From: Lewinellaceae bacterium SD302
GTDB lineage: Bacteria > Bacteroidota > Bacteroidia > Chitinophagales > Saprospiraceae
NCBI GenBank assembly: GCA_002591745.1
Contig: PDLQ01000002.1
Coordinates: 62,001 to 126,000, forward strand
Length of the DNA: 64,000 bases
Direction: 5' to 3'
The notes under the pieces were generated by a model that was not told where the DNA came from, ran no database searches, and was given only the letters and a program-made list of their open reading frames with translations. Below are positions 1-9,738 of this stretch, piece by piece; position 1 is the first letter of the stretch; every line of letters starts with the position of its first letter. A program made the translations under genes and the position numbers.

Positions 1-113
1 CATACTATTACGCTATGTTAAGGAAAGTTTTTGAAATGGCTGCTGTATTGAAAACTATTGTTGCGTATTGCGACAATAGGGGCTACATTTACCAAATACT
101 TAAGGATTCGATC

Positions 114-1721
114 ATGACAAGAATTATTTTCCTCACTCTGCTCCTTTATCTGCTGGGGGTGCAGCTACGGGCACAATTGATCACCAGTAATGATGCCGCC
201 ATCACGGCTACCGAAAGTGGTCGCGTTCAGGGGTACATCAGCGATGGCATTTTCACCTTTAAAGGTATTCCTTATGGTCAGGCTGAGCGTTTTGCGATGG
301 CTGCCAAGCCTGCACCCTGGGAAGGTGTACGCAGCTCGCGGACTTATGGTCCCGTTGCTCCCTTACTCACGCCGACCACCTCCGTACGGGATGAAAGCGA
401 ATTTGTATTTGACCACGATTGGGGCTATGCCAACGAAGACTGTCTGGTGCTCAATGTCTGGACACCGGCTATCAAAGACGACAAAAAACGACCCGTCATG
501 TTTTGGATCCACGGTGGCGGATTCACCTCCGGATCTTCTCAGGAATTGCCTTCCTATGACGGGGAGAACCTGGCCCGCTCCGGTGAGGTCGTGGTAGTGT
601 CCATCAATCATCGACTCAATGTCCTGGGCTTTCTCGACCTCTCTGCTTACGGGGAAGAGTTCGCCACTTCGGCTAACAACTCCATTGTGGATATGAAACT
701 GGCGCTGGAATGGGTACAGGAAAACATCGAAAATTTCGGTGGCGACCCCGGTAACGTTACCATTTTTGGTCAGTCGGGTGGGGGAGCCAAGGTCAACACC
801 CTGATGGCCATGCCCGCAGCGCAAGGGCTCTTTCACAAAGCCATCAATATGAGCGGCGCTTTTCGCCAGGGCATGATGACCAAAGAGGTCAGCCGGAAAA
901 TTGGCGCGGCGACGCTAAAGGAACTTGATATCAGCCCGGAAGAAATAGCCAAAATTCGCGATGTCCCCTTCAATGAATTGTCCGCAGCTTCCAGCCGAGC
1001 CCTCAAGACCGTTGAAACTGAACTTAAAGCGAAGGGTGTCAATACTGGTGTGTTTGGGTTGAACTGGGGGCCGAGCCAGGACGGCAAAACATTGCCCTAC
1101 CAACCGCTGAGTCCGGAGGCACTGGCACTCTCTAAAGACATTCCGCTGATGATCGGTACGGTCAAAAATGAGTTCGCTCCTTTCTTCCTCGGCCCGGTGG
1201 CCCAGGGATCCGAAGCCGAAATTATGACCTACATCAAGGAGCAGCACGGAGATCGGGCGGATGAGTTCGTCGCGGCGGTAAAGGAGGCTTATCCCGAAAC
1301 CACCCACCCTCAGGACCTCATCAACATTGATATGATGTTCCGCCCCGGAGCGGTCCATCAGGCAAACCTCAAATCGGACTTAGCCGGTGGTGCTCAGGTG
1401 TATATGTACCTGTTTACCTGGTCGTCTCCCGTGATGGGCGGTAAGTATAAAGCCATTCATTGTGTTGACATTCCTTTTGCTTTCAATACCGTCGATCTGG
1501 CGCGTAACATGACTGGCGGCGGGCCGGAAGCACACGCCCTGGCGGAGAGGGTCAGCCGCGCCTACGTCAACTTTGCCTATGGCGGCAACCCCAACCATTC
1601 CGGCTTGCCCCGCTGGGAAGCGTATCGGCGGGAGAAGGGAGCTACGATGATGATCGATAAAGAGTGCACTGTACGTTATCACCCTGATCAAAAACTACTT
1701 GAGTTCAATAGTGGGCGCTAG
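114..1721 (+). CDS. Type-B carboxylesterase, secreted
   Basis: This is an alpha/beta-hydrolase of the carboxylesterase type B family (535 aa from this start). It should hydrolyse carboxylic esters outside the cytoplasm. The family signs are visible: the oxyanion-hole HGGGF at 133-137, the nucleophile elbow GQSGGG with Ser221, the acid Glu353 in GTVKNEF, and His449 near the C-terminus. The ATG at 114 is preferred over an in-frame TTG at 15 because it begins a clean signal peptide (MTRIIFLTLLLYLLG... ending LRAQ). It lies 43 bp before a GH3 glycosidase and upstream of hexuronate genes, so a plant-polysaccharide ester substrate is plausible, but that is inference; the sequence does not reveal the substrate. 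Confidence 0.88.
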   Translation: MTRIIFLTLLLYLLGVQLRAQLITSNDAAITATESGRVQGYISDGIFTFKGIPYGQAERFAMAAKPAPWEGVRSSRTYGPVAPLLTPTTSVRDESEFVFDHDWGYANEDCLVLNVWTPAIKDDKKRPVMFWIHGGGFTSGSSQELPSYDGENLARSGEVVVVSINHRLNVLGFLDLSAYGEEFATSANNSIVDMKLALEWVQENIENFGGDPGNVTIFGQSGGGAKVNTLMAMPAAQGLFHKAINMSGAFRQGMMTKEVSRKIGAATLKELDISPEEIAKIRDVPFNELSAASSRALKTVETELKAKGVNTGVFGLNWGPSQDGKTLPYQPLSPEALALSKDIPLMIGTVKNEFAPFFLGPVAQGSEAEIMTYIKEQHGDRADEFVAAVKEAYPETTHPQDLINIDMMFRPGAVHQANLKSDLAGGAQVYMYLFTWSSPVMGGKYKAIHCVDIPFAFNTVDLARNMTGGGPEAHALAERVSRAYVNFAYGGNPNHSGLPRWEAYRREKGATMMIDKECTVRYHPDQKLLEFNSGR

Positions 1722-1764
1722 TGTTTACCTGCCCGGAACCAATTTCACTGCTTAAAAATCAGCT

Positions 1765-4077
1765 ATGAAAACCAATGTCTATTTACATTTATCAGCGGCT
1801 GGACTGCTACTTTTCCTGCTATCTGCCTGCGGACTAAAATGGACCGAAACTTCGGGAGAAGATTTCAATCTATTAATCAACGAGGGCGGCCCGGAGTTAG
1901 GCTATTCTCCTTCTTCGGGAGTAAATGTCCTGACCGTAGACCGCTTTGCTTTCAAGGACCTTAATCAGAACGGCAGTCTCGACCCTTACGAAGACTGGCG
2001 CCTAAGTACTGATGAGCGCGCCACCGATCTTGCAACGCGCATGAGCATAGAGCAGATCGCTGGACTGATGCTTTACAGCGGTCACCAAGCCATTCCGGGA
2101 GGCGGCTACCGGGGCTCCACCTACGGGGGAAAACCTTATCCCGAAAGTGGTAAGGAACCGTATGCCCTGAGCGATCAACAAATCAAATTTCTGACGGAAG
2201 ATAACTTGCGCCATGTTCTCTACACCAGGGTCGAAAGTCCCGCCGTAGCCGCGCGTTGGAACAACAATGCACAGGCACTTGTGGAAGGCATCGGTTTGGG
2301 CATCCCGGCCAATAACAGCTCCGATCCCCGTCACCAGGCAGAAAACAACGATGAGTTCAATATCGGCGCCGGTGGAGATATCTCCCGCTGGCCCAACGCT
2401 CTGGGGGTAACCGCCAGTTTCGATCCTGATTTAATGCTGGAGTTCGGAGAAATCGCCTCCAGTGAATACCGCGCGCTCGGCATCGCTACTGCACTGTCTC
2501 CCCAGGTAGACCTCGCTACCGACCCACGGTGGTACCGCTTCAACGGCACTTTCGGCCCCGATCCTGCCCTGGCTACTGATATGGCCCGGGCGTACGTGGA
2601 TGGTTTTCAGACAACGGCATCGGCCAACGGTTGGGGTAATCAAAGCGTCAATGCCATGGTAAAACACTGGCCAGGCGGCGGTACCGGTGAGGCTGGTCGG
2701 GACGCCCATTACGGCTTCGGTAAATTCGCCGTTTTTCCGGGCAATAATCTGCAAGACCACCTTAAGCCTTTCGTCGAAGGAGCTTTCAAACTCAATGGCG
2801 GCACAGGCTCTGCTTCCGCAGTAATGCCATATTATACGATTTCTACCGGGCTGGATCCGAGCGGGGAAAACGTAGGCAATGCCTTCAGTTCTTACTTTAT
2901 TAACGATATGCTCCGTGGGGAGTATGGCTACGACGGAGTGATCTGTACCGACTGGGGCGTCACTCGCGAAGATGGAGGAATGGCCCAGTTCGGTGCCACG
3001 CCCTGGGGAGTCGAAGGCCTGACCGAAGCTGAACGTCATTATCGCGTACTGATGGCTGGCTGCGATCAGTTCGGTGGCAACAACGCTTCCGGGCCGGTGA
3101 TCGAGGCCTACGAAATGGGTGTAAAAGAAATTGGTAAAGAAGCGATGCGTAAGCGCATGGAGCAGTCTGCTGTTCGCTTGCTCCGGAATATTTTCAACGT
3201 CGGCCTGTTTGAAAACCCTTACATCAATGTAGCAAATACGGAGGCAACCGTGGGTAAGCCTGAATTTATGGAAGCTGGTTACAAGGCTCAGCTACGGTCG
3301 TTGGTATTGCTAAAGAACGAAAATAACGTCCTTCCCCTCAACCAGACCACCAAAGTCTACGTTCCCGAACGCTATGACCCCCCAACGGAAGGCTTCTTTG
3401 GTCCGGGTAGGCCCGGTGGCTGGGCGGCACCGGTAGATTCGGCGTTGCTGGACCGTTACGTGACGCCAGTGGCGACCGCCGCCGAAGCGGAAGTTGCCAT
3501 CGTGTTTATTACCGATCCGCAAAACGGCCGTACCGCTGGATACAGCGCTGAGTTGGCCGAGTCTGGTGACAATGGTTTCCTGCCCATCAGTCTTCAGTAC
3601 GATGCTTACCGGGCTACCGAAGCCCGGGATCCTTCCCTGGCCGGGGATTCCCGCGAGCAAGACGTGCTGAACCGTACTTATAAAAATAAACTAGCCGAGA
3701 TATCCAACCGGTCTGACCTGGAGTTAGTCCTGAAAACTGTGCAGGAGATGGGTGATAAGCCGGTCGTGGTGGTGCTTAGTCTCAGTAACCCCACTGTGGT
3801 TGCCGAGTTTGAAAAAGAGATTGATGGCTTGCTAATTGATTTCGGTGTACAGCGGCAGGCGGTGTTAGAGATACTGACGGGCAAAGAAACCCCTTCCGGG
3901 CTTTTACCACTGCAAATGCCCGCGAACATGCTTACCGTTGAGCAACAATTCGAGGATGTACCGCTGGATATGGACCCACACGTAGATGTTTCGGGCCACA
4001 GTTACGATTTTGGCTTTGGCCTGAATTGGGACGGTATGATCGAAGATGAGCGTACGGCCAGATATAAAAAAGACTAA
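1765..4077 (+). CDS. Glycoside hydrolase family 3 lipoprotein (beta-glycosidase)
   Basis: A 770-residue GH3 enzyme that should release terminal beta-linked sugars (glucose or xylose type). A lipoprotein signal ends at LLSAC with Cys22, so it is probably anchored at the cell envelope. A calcium-loop-like segment DLNQNGSLDPYED lies at 65-77, as in many Bacteroidota GH3 proteins. The N-terminal barrel carries the nucleophile Asp396 in VICTDWG, and the C-terminal sandwich starts near residue 510. It follows the carboxylesterase closely and precedes the hexuronate genes, which suggests that both feed sugars or uronates to that pathway. GH3 specificity cannot be read from sequence alone. Confidence 0.9.
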   Translation: MKTNVYLHLSAAGLLLFLLSACGLKWTETSGEDFNLLINEGGPELGYSPSSGVNVLTVDRFAFKDLNQNGSLDPYEDWRLSTDERATDLATRMSIEQIAGLMLYSGHQAIPGGGYRGSTYGGKPYPESGKEPYALSDQQIKFLTEDNLRHVLYTRVESPAVAARWNNNAQALVEGIGLGIPANNSSDPRHQAENNDEFNIGAGGDISRWPNALGVTASFDPDLMLEFGEIASSEYRALGIATALSPQVDLATDPRWYRFNGTFGPDPALATDMARAYVDGFQTTASANGWGNQSVNAMVKHWPGGGTGEAGRDAHYGFGKFAVFPGNNLQDHLKPFVEGAFKLNGGTGSASAVMPYYTISTGLDPSGENVGNAFSSYFINDMLRGEYGYDGVICTDWGVTREDGGMAQFGATPWGVEGLTEAERHYRVLMAGCDQFGGNNASGPVIEAYEMGVKEIGKEAMRKRMEQSAVRLLRNIFNVGLFENPYINVANTEATVGKPEFMEAGYKAQLRSLVLLKNENNVLPLNQTTKVYVPERYDPPTEGFFGPGRPGGWAAPVDSALLDRYVTPVATAAEAEVAIVFITDPQNGRTAGYSAELAESGDNGFLPISLQYDAYRATEARDPSLAGDSREQDVLNRTYKNKLAEISNRSDLELVLKTVQEMGDKPVVVVLSLSNPTVVAEFEKEIDGLLIDFGVQRQAVLEILTGKETPSGLLPLQMPANMLTVEQQFEDVPLDMDPHVDVSGHSYDFGFGLNWDGMIEDERTARYKKD

Positions 4078-4657
4078 CCTGCACGCTAGGAGTACTTACT
4101 TAGACTGAGCTGATTTTCGGCGTATTTGAAAATTCGATCCTGGCCTGGCTGGGACAAAATTTTCTTCTGAACTACTTTAGCCGACCAGTCACTTAGTTGA
4201 GCAGCTTTTGGGTTGGAATTTCAAAGGTTTAGTAAATTCCCTGTTCATGATCTGCTCAACACGCTTGGTTTGTCTTTCACGATGATTGAGGAAATTCTGC
4301 TTGCCTCCGTATCCGACGAAGTCATAATTAAGGTAACCGCCAAAGATGGGCTAAGGATTCGTCGGTATACCGTAACTTTCGAGGAAGTCGTCAGTATCAT
4401 CTATCCCGTTGTATAGCCCAGGTTCCGGGCGCAGCCTAATCTGGTTGCTGTGTCACTCATGCTCAATCTGTCAGATTTCCATGAGTAAAAAGAAAGGATT
4501 ATTGAGCGTGAGTGGCCGCCAACTTTCGGAACGGAAAGTAATTAACGGGTTATCCCGCCGGCTACACTATGGGTGCTTGTTCCTTTCGTAAACGGTTCGC
4601 CGTTGAGCAGGGTGAGAATGACGATACTGGTTGAGTGAAGATTTAAAGCGGAAGAAT
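4078..4657. other. 580-bp gap between GH3 and the hexuronate genes
   Basis: No convincing gene is visible. A 67-codon frame (4213-4416, + strand, TTG start, with an internal ATG at 4282) could encode a small protein containing IIKVTAKDGLRIRRYTVTFE, but I recognise no family and it has no strong start signal. The likely promoter region for the downstream SDR gene must lie here. I see no clear terminator. Confidence 0.4.
4213..4416 (+). CDS. Doubtful small ORF
   Basis: A 67-residue frame with a TTG start lies alone in a 580-bp gap. Its second half (from the ATG at 4282) has an alternating hydrophobic pattern compatible with beta strands. I do not recognise a family and cannot exclude chance; it is listed only so that it is not lost. 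Confidence 0.15.
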   Translation: MEFQRFSKFPVHDLLNTLGLSFTMIEEILLASVSDEVIIKVTAKDGLRIRRYTVTFEEVVSIIYPVV

Positions 4658-5464
4658 ATGAGTAGTTTGGCTAACAAAGTAGCAGTGGTCACGGGAGGCA
4701 ACGGCACCCTGGGTAATGCATTCGTCCGGGCCTTGTCGCAAACCGGAGCCAGGGTTTTTATTCTCGGCCGCAACGAAGAGAAATCCGCAAAAGTGGTCGC
4801 TGACTTCGCCAGAGAGGGATTGACGATCGAAGCTATCCGTTGTGACGTACTGGAAGAAGAGCAGGTAAACGCCGCCGTGGATACTGTACTGAGTAAAGCC
4901 GGCCGCGTGGATATTCTGGTCAACGGAGCGGGTGGTAACCGGGCCGGTGCTACCGTCGGACCGGACAGTTCTATCTTCGAGTTGGGGATCGATGATTTTC
5001 GCAAAGTCAACGACCTGAATTTACTCGGCACCGTCATTCCTTCGATTGCCTTCGCCAAGCCAATGGTGGAGCAGGGAAGTGGGTGTATCGTCAATATCTC
5101 CAGTATGGCGGCGCTGCTGCCGATCAGTCGGGTCGTGGGCTACTCCGCCGCCAAAGCCGCCGTGGATAATTTTACCCGCTGGCTGGCCGTAGAACTGGCT
5201 GCTAAATACGGTGAGGGCATCCGCGTAAATGCTATCGCCCCCGGTTTCTTCATTGCCGAGCAAAATCGTCGTCTCCTCACCGAAGAAGACGGTAGCCTGA
5301 CCAGCCGGGGAGAAACCATTATCAGCCAAACTCCACTCAAGCGCTTCGGCGAACCGGAAGAGTTGATGAGCACCCTCTTGTGGCTCTGCGACGATAGGTC
5401 CTCCTTCGTAAACGGAATCGTGGTGCCGGTAGATGGGGGCTTCAGTGCCTTTTGTGGAGTGTAG
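4658..5464 (+). CDS. uxuB: SDR oxidoreductase, probable D-mannonate oxidoreductase
   Basis: A classical short-chain dehydrogenase of 268 aa. The cofactor motif TGGNGTLG is near residue 13, NGAGG near 90, and the catalytic Tyr162 and Lys166 sit in YSAAK. The ATG at 4658 is chosen over an in-frame TTG at 4631 because it starts MSSLANKVAVVTGG, the usual SDR opening. The gene lies directly before uxuA and uxaC, which makes a D-fructuronate/D-mannonate oxidoreductase the best reading: SDR-type enzymes of about this length do this step in Bacillus subtilis (UxuB/YjmF). That role rests on context; the fold itself is certain. The codons at 4669-4684 also contain the window-wide repeat TGCTACTTTGTTAGCC in reverse. 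Confidence 0.8.
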   Translation: MSSLANKVAVVTGGNGTLGNAFVRALSQTGARVFILGRNEEKSAKVVADFAREGLTIEAIRCDVLEEEQVNAAVDTVLSKAGRVDILVNGAGGNRAGATVGPDSSIFELGIDDFRKVNDLNLLGTVIPSIAFAKPMVEQGSGCIVNISSMAALLPISRVVGYSAAKAAVDNFTRWLAVELAAKYGEGIRVNAIAPGFFIAEQNRRLLTEEDGSLTSRGETIISQTPLKRFGEPEELMSTLLWLCDDRSSFVNGIVVPVDGGFSAFCGV

Positions 5465-5474
5465 CAGCTGTCGC

Positions 5475-5609
5475 AATGATTTAATGAGCTGATGATTTAA
5501 TGAGCTGATGATTTAATGTAATCGCGACTCATTGGATCAATGCTACATCAGATCATTGAATCATTCCACTATTCAATCATTTTATCAATCAATCATTAGA
5601 TCATCAACT
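5475..5609. repeat. ATGAT/ATCATT repeat tract before uxuA
   Basis: A 16-bp unit (GATGATTTAATGAGCT) occurs almost three times from 5475 to 5518, followed by a looser series of ATCATT and TCAATCAT words that runs up to the uxuA codons. Similar tracts occur in at least five other gaps of the window. Confidence 0.75.
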
Positions 5610-5650
5610 CCTTAGAACAAACCTGGCGCTGGTACGGCCCCCAGGACCCC

Positions 5651-6793
5651 GTGAGCCTCTCGGACATTAGGCAAGCCGGCGCAATCGGCGTAGTGACAGC
5701 TTTACACCATATTCCGAATGGTATGGTTTGGCCGGTAGAGGAAATCAAGGCACGTCAGGCGGACCTGGAGCGGACTGGTCTGCGCTGGTCGGTAGTGGAA
5801 AGTATTCCAGTTCACGAAGACATCAAGCGAAGGTCCGGAGACTATCAATCCTATATCAATAATTATAAGCAGAGTATTCGCAACCTGGCTAACTGTGGCG
5901 TCGGGATCGTTACCTACAACTTCATGCCCGTCATGGACTGGACGCGGACCGACTTGGCCTACTCCCTGCCCGATGGCTCCGAGGCACTTTTCTTCGAACG
6001 GGCGGCCTTTGCAGCATTTGATCTGTATATTTTGAAACGCCCGAATGTTTCGCATGAATATTCAGCTTCAGCACAAGCGGAGGCAAGTGAATATTTTGAA
6101 AAATTATCCGAGGCCGACCGGGAGCAACTCACCCGAAACATCATTGCCGGATTGCCCGGCGGAACAACTGAAGGACAGGCATCTTTAAACTCGTTTCGGA
6201 AAATCCTGGATTCATACGCTGGAATTGATGCTGACCGGCTGCGGGAAAACTTGGTCGGGTTCCTGAAAGAGATCGTACCCGTAGCGGCTGCCACTGGGGT
6301 GAAACTGGCGATTCATCCGGATGATCCGCCTTTTCCGTTACTGGGCCTGCCAAGAGTGGTAAGTACGGAGGCTGATGCCCGTTACCTGCTGGAAGCCGTG
6401 GATAACCCGGCCAACGGCCTCTGTTTCTGTACGGGTTCTTTCGGTGCGCGGCCCGATAATGATCTGCCGGGAATGGTAGAGCGAATGGGCGACCGCATTC
6501 ATTTCGTCCATCTACGGGCGACAAAGCGGGATGCCGCCGGCAATTTCTATGAAGCTGATCACCTGGACGGAGACGTGGACATGTACGCAGTGATGAAAAA
6601 ACTGCTGATCGCCGGCGGAAAACAAGGTGTTCATCTGCCCATGCGGCCGGACCACGGTCACCGGATGTTAGATGACTTGCGTAAGAAAACAAACCCTGGC
6701 TATTCCGCCATCGGCCGTTTGCGGGGGTTGGCGGAGCTGAGGGGACTGGAGTTGGGGATCATGCGTTCGGCGGCTGAAGCCAGTTCACGATAG
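5651..6793 (+). CDS. uxuA: Mannonate dehydratase
   Basis: UxuA removes water from D-mannonate to give 2-keto-3-deoxygluconate, the last dedicated step of glucuronate breakdown. Family signs are [39 protein letters not shown], the metal-site regions HPDDPP and HLRAT, and the C-terminal [12 protein letters not shown]. The start is a real problem. The first usual start codon is the GTG at 5651, but the conserved family N-terminus ([12 protein letters not shown]) is encoded in frame just upstream at 5615-5650, back to a TAG at 5597. No ATG, GTG or TTG lies in that stretch. The true protein is probably about 13-17 residues longer and starts at a non-standard codon, or the start has been damaged. 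Downstream uxaC follows after 84 bp. Confidence 0.9.
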   Translation: MSLSDIRQAGAIGVVTALHHIPNGMVWPVEEIKARQADLERTGLRWSVVESIPVHEDIKRRSGDYQSYINNYKQSIRNLANCGVGIVTYNFMPVMDWTRTDLAYSLPDGSEALFFERAAFAAFDLYILKRPNVSHEYSASAQAEASEYFEKLSEADREQLTRNIIAGLPGGTTEGQASLNSFRKILDSYAGIDADRLRENLVGFLKEIVPVAAATGVKLAIHPDDPPFPLLGLPRVVSTEADARYLLEAVDNPANGLCFCTGSFGARPDNDLPGMVERMGDRIHFVHLRATKRDAAGNFYEADHLDGDVDMYAVMKKLLIAGGKQGVHLPMRPDHGHRMLDDLRKKTNPGYSAIGRLRGLAELRGLELGIMRSAAEASSR

Positions 6794-6877
6794 TCTCCAC
6801 ACCACGTACTCAAAAAGCATTGCTACTTTACCTTCGGTGATCGTCGCAGGCTCCTCGGAGTTGCTAGCCACAATACT

Positions 6878-8293
6878 ATGAAACCTTTCCTGAACGAAAA
6901 TTTTATCCTGCAAAACCGCTTCGCCGAGCGGCTCTACCACGATTACGCAGCCGGGCAGCCGATCATTGATTACCACAATCATTTATCACCGATGGACCTG
7001 GCACAGAACCGTCGGTTTACGGACATTACCGCCGCCTGGCTGGAGGGGGATCATTACAAATGGCGGGCAATGCGGGCCAACGGGATTCCGGAAGAACTGA
7101 TCACGGGAAAGGCCGGCGGGTTGGATAAATTCCGGGCCTGGGCAGCCACTGTACCCAAGACTTTACGTAACCCGCTGTACCACTGGACCCACCTGGAATT
7201 GCAACGCTATTTCGGTATTGAAGAGTTATTGAGCGCAGCTAATGCCGACCGTATCTACGAACGGACAACGGCGCGGTTGCGGGAAGACAGCCATCGAGCC
7301 CAGGGATTGTTGCAGCAAATGAAAGTGGAGGTGATCTGTACGACCGATCACCCCACGGATCGACTCGAATTTCACAATGCACACCACGAAGCCCGGGTTC
7401 AACCGATAATGTTGCCTACTTTTCGACCAGATCGCTATCTGTACGCCGGGGGAGGGTTCGCCGACTACATCACATCGCTGGAGAAAGCGGCTGAGGTGGA
7501 AATTCAATCCTTCGGGAAATTAGTCGAAGCCCTGGAAAAACGGATCGATTTTTTTGGTGACCACGGTTGTCAGCTTGCGGACCACGGGTTGGCCTGTCTG
7601 TATCCGCTGGATTTTAAGGACGCCAGGCTGGATGATATTTTGGCCCGGGCGAGACGGGGAGAAACCCTTGCGCCACTGGAAAAGCAACAATTTCAAATGG
7701 CGCTGCTGCACGAACTCGGTAAATTATACGCGGAGCGGGACTGGACGATGCAACTGCACCTTGGGCCACTGCGGAACAATAATAGCCGCCTGGTAAAACT
7801 GATCGGTGCCGACGTCGGCGCTGACAGTATCGGTGATCTTCCTCAGGCAAATGGTTTGGCTTTTTTCCTGGATGCACTGGACGTGATCGGGCGATTACCG
7901 AAGACAATACTTTACAACCTGAATCCCCGGGATAATGAGCTATTCGCCACCATGGCTGGTAACTTCAACGACGGCAGCAGGGCCGGAAAAATTCAGTGGG
8001 GATCGGCCTGGTGGTTCCTGGACCAAAAGGATGGAATGGAAAAACAGTTCAACACGCTTTCAAATATGGGTCTGCTGAGTCGCTTCGTGGGGATGCTGAC
8101 GGACAGCCGCAGCTTCCTGTCTTTTCCCCGGCACGAATATTTCCGTCGTATTCTGTGCAATCTGATCGGTCAGGATGTAGAGCAGGGCTTGTTGCCCCAC
8201 GACGAAAAATTGCTGGGCGAAATGGTTGCCGACATTTGCTACCGTAATGCTCGCGATTATTTCAACTTCACCAGAGAAAGCCAGGACGTATGA
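6878..8293 (+). CDS. uxaC: Glucuronate/galacturonate isomerase
   Basis: A 471-residue uronate isomerase of the amidohydrolase-related fold, converting D-glucuronate to D-fructuronate (or D-galacturonate to D-tagaturonate). The opening MKPFLNENFILQN and the metal-binding-type segment DYHNHLSP (near 30) are characteristic, as are MQLHLGPLRNNN and the SAWWF segment late in the protein. Length matches the family. Its stop codon overlaps the next start as ATGA (8290-8293), so it is translationally coupled to the TRAP binding protein, which ties transport to catabolism. A GCTCCTCGGAGTTGCTAGCCA repeat word lies just before the ATG. Confidence 0.95.
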   Translation: MKPFLNENFILQNRFAERLYHDYAAGQPIIDYHNHLSPMDLAQNRRFTDITAAWLEGDHYKWRAMRANGIPEELITGKAGGLDKFRAWAATVPKTLRNPLYHWTHLELQRYFGIEELLSAANADRIYERTTARLREDSHRAQGLLQQMKVEVICTTDHPTDRLEFHNAHHEARVQPIMLPTFRPDRYLYAGGGFADYITSLEKAAEVEIQSFGKLVEALEKRIDFFGDHGCQLADHGLACLYPLDFKDARLDDILARARRGETLAPLEKQQFQMALLHELGKLYAERDWTMQLHLGPLRNNNSRLVKLIGADVGADSIGDLPQANGLAFFLDALDVIGRLPKTILYNLNPRDNELFATMAGNFNDGSRAGKIQWGSAWWFLDQKDGMEKQFNTLSNMGLLSRFVGMLTDSRSFLSFPRHEYFRRILCNLIGQDVEQGLLPHDEKLLGEMVADICYRNARDYFNFTRESQDV

Positions 8294-9264
8294 GAATAAT
8301 GAATTATTTGTGGCTACTGTTTTTCGGGGCATTGCTGACGGGCTGCCAGGAGATCGGGGGAAAGAAGACGGTCTATCTGGCACATTCGCTGCCGACGATC
8401 CACCCCGTCCACCTGGGCGTGGAGGTTTTTGCCAAGGAACTGCGCAAGAATTCCGGGGGAACAATGGACGTCAAAATTTTTCCGGATGGCCAGTTGGGCT
8501 CGGAGCGGGAGGTCCTGGAACTACTTCAGATTGGCAGTATTTCTATGACAAAAGTCAGTGCGGCAACCATGGCCAATTTCGCCCCGGAGTACGAAGTGCT
8601 GGGGGTGCCTTATCTGTTCCGGGACAAGGAGCATTTATTCCGGGTGCTGGAAGGGGAAACCGGACAATTCATTCTGGACGCCGGCAGCGAATATTTGTTG
8701 CAGGGGCTCTGTTTTTACGATGCCGGCAATCGTAGTTTTTATACCGTAGACAAGCCGATTGAAACGCCAGAAGACCTGGCGGGGATGAAGATTCGCGTGA
8801 TGAACCACCAGATGTCGATCAAAATGGTCAATGCTATGGGCGGTTCGGCTACTCCGATGGCTTACGGAGAACTGTACTCTGCCCTGGAGCAAGGCGTGGT
8901 GGACGGTGCCGAAAATAACGTACCCTCTTTCGTGAGTAGTGGACACTACGAGGTCGCCAAACATTATACGCTGGACGAGCACAGTTCCGTGCCCGACGTG
9001 CTGGTGATGGGTGCGACCTATTGGGAAAGCCTCACCCGACAAGAGCAGGAATGGGTAGTGGATGCGGCCCGGAAATCGGCTCAGGCCCAGAAGAAGTTTT
9101 GGCGGGACAACGTTGCGGAATGTATGGAAACCCTAAACGCCGCCGGGGTGAATATCTACCGTCCGGATAAATCGGCCTTCGCTACGAGCGCTAAAAGTAT
9201 CGTAGAGCAATTCAGTCAGGACCCGGCTATGAAAGACCTGGTTGTAGCGATTCAGGCCCAATAA
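8290..9264 (+). CDS. TRAP transporter solute-binding protein DctP, probably for hexuronates
   Basis: A 324-residue DctP-family binding protein. The signal ends at LLTGC with Cys19, so it is a lipoprotein. Family segments include FPDGQLGSEREVLELLQIG, the conserved Arg in KIRVMNHQMS and NNVPSFVSSGHYEVAKHY. It captures a carboxylate-bearing ligand in the periplasm and passes it to DctQM. Overlap with uxaC and the gene order strongly suggest D-glucuronate or D-galacturonate as ligand; TRAP binding proteins for these acids are known. The next gene begins directly after the stop. Confidence 0.93.
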   Translation: MRIMNYLWLLFFGALLTGCQEIGGKKTVYLAHSLPTIHPVHLGVEVFAKELRKNSGGTMDVKIFPDGQLGSEREVLELLQIGSISMTKVSAATMANFAPEYEVLGVPYLFRDKEHLFRVLEGETGQFILDAGSEYLLQGLCFYDAGNRSFYTVDKPIETPEDLAGMKIRVMNHQMSIKMVNAMGGSATPMAYGELYSALEQGVVDGAENNVPSFVSSGHYEVAKHYTLDEHSSVPDVLVMGATYWESLTRQEQEWVVDAARKSAQAQKKFWRDNVAECMETLNAAGVNIYRPDKSAFATSAKSIVEQFSQDPAMKDLVVAIQAQ

Positions 9265-9738
9265 ATGACCATGGAAAGAACATATAAGCTATTGAACCGC
9301 GCCATTGAATTTCTTTTGATCGCCATATTCAGCCTGCTGGTATTGGACGTGCTCTGGCAGGTCTTTGGTCGCTACGTACTGAACCGCTCCTTTTCTTTTA
9401 CGGAGGAATTTGCCCGCTTTGCATTGATCTGGCTGACCATCCTGGGAGCAGCCTACCTGAACGGCCACCGTAAGCACTTATCGATGGATTATTGGCTCGA
9501 TAAACTGGAACCAGTGGCCAAAGCACGGAGGCGTAAGATCATTGAGATGGTCATGCTGCTATTCGCTTTGATCGTTATGGTGATCGGTGGTGGCAACTTG
9601 GTCAATACCACCCTCCGGCTCGGGCAGGTCAGTGCGGTAATGAACGTGCCGCTGGGTTTCGTTTACGCGATCGTTCCGTTCAGTGGCCTGCTGATCATGT
9701 TTTTCTCGCTTTACAACATTACCCGCCATGAGCATTGA
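9265..9738 (+). CDS. TRAP transporter small permease DctQ
   Basis: A 157-residue four-helix membrane subunit. Helices lie near 12-32, 48-66, 90-110 and 130-150. The segment FGRYVLNRSFSFTEEFARFALIWLTILGAA is typical of DctQ (the conserved EE pair before an aromatic-rich helix). It starts right at the dctP stop and overlaps dctM by 11 bp, so the three subunits are co-translated. Confidence 0.92.
   Translation: MTMERTYKLLNRAIEFLLIAIFSLLVLDVLWQVFGRYVLNRSFSFTEEFARFALIWLTILGAAYLNGHRKHLSMDYWLDKLEPVAKARRRKIIEMVMLLFALIVMVIGGGNLVNTTLRLGQVSAVMNVPLGFVYAIVPFSGLLIMFFSLYNITRHEH

Noticed and set aside
15-113. Upstream TTG-started extension of the carboxylesterase
   Set aside because: The extension precedes a clean signal peptide starting at the ATG at 114 and has no protein-like conservation.
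8226-8735. Long open frame overlapping uxaC and dctP
   Set aside because: It is out of frame with both recognised genes, and its glycine/arginine-rich text is typical of a shadow frame in GC-rich DNA.
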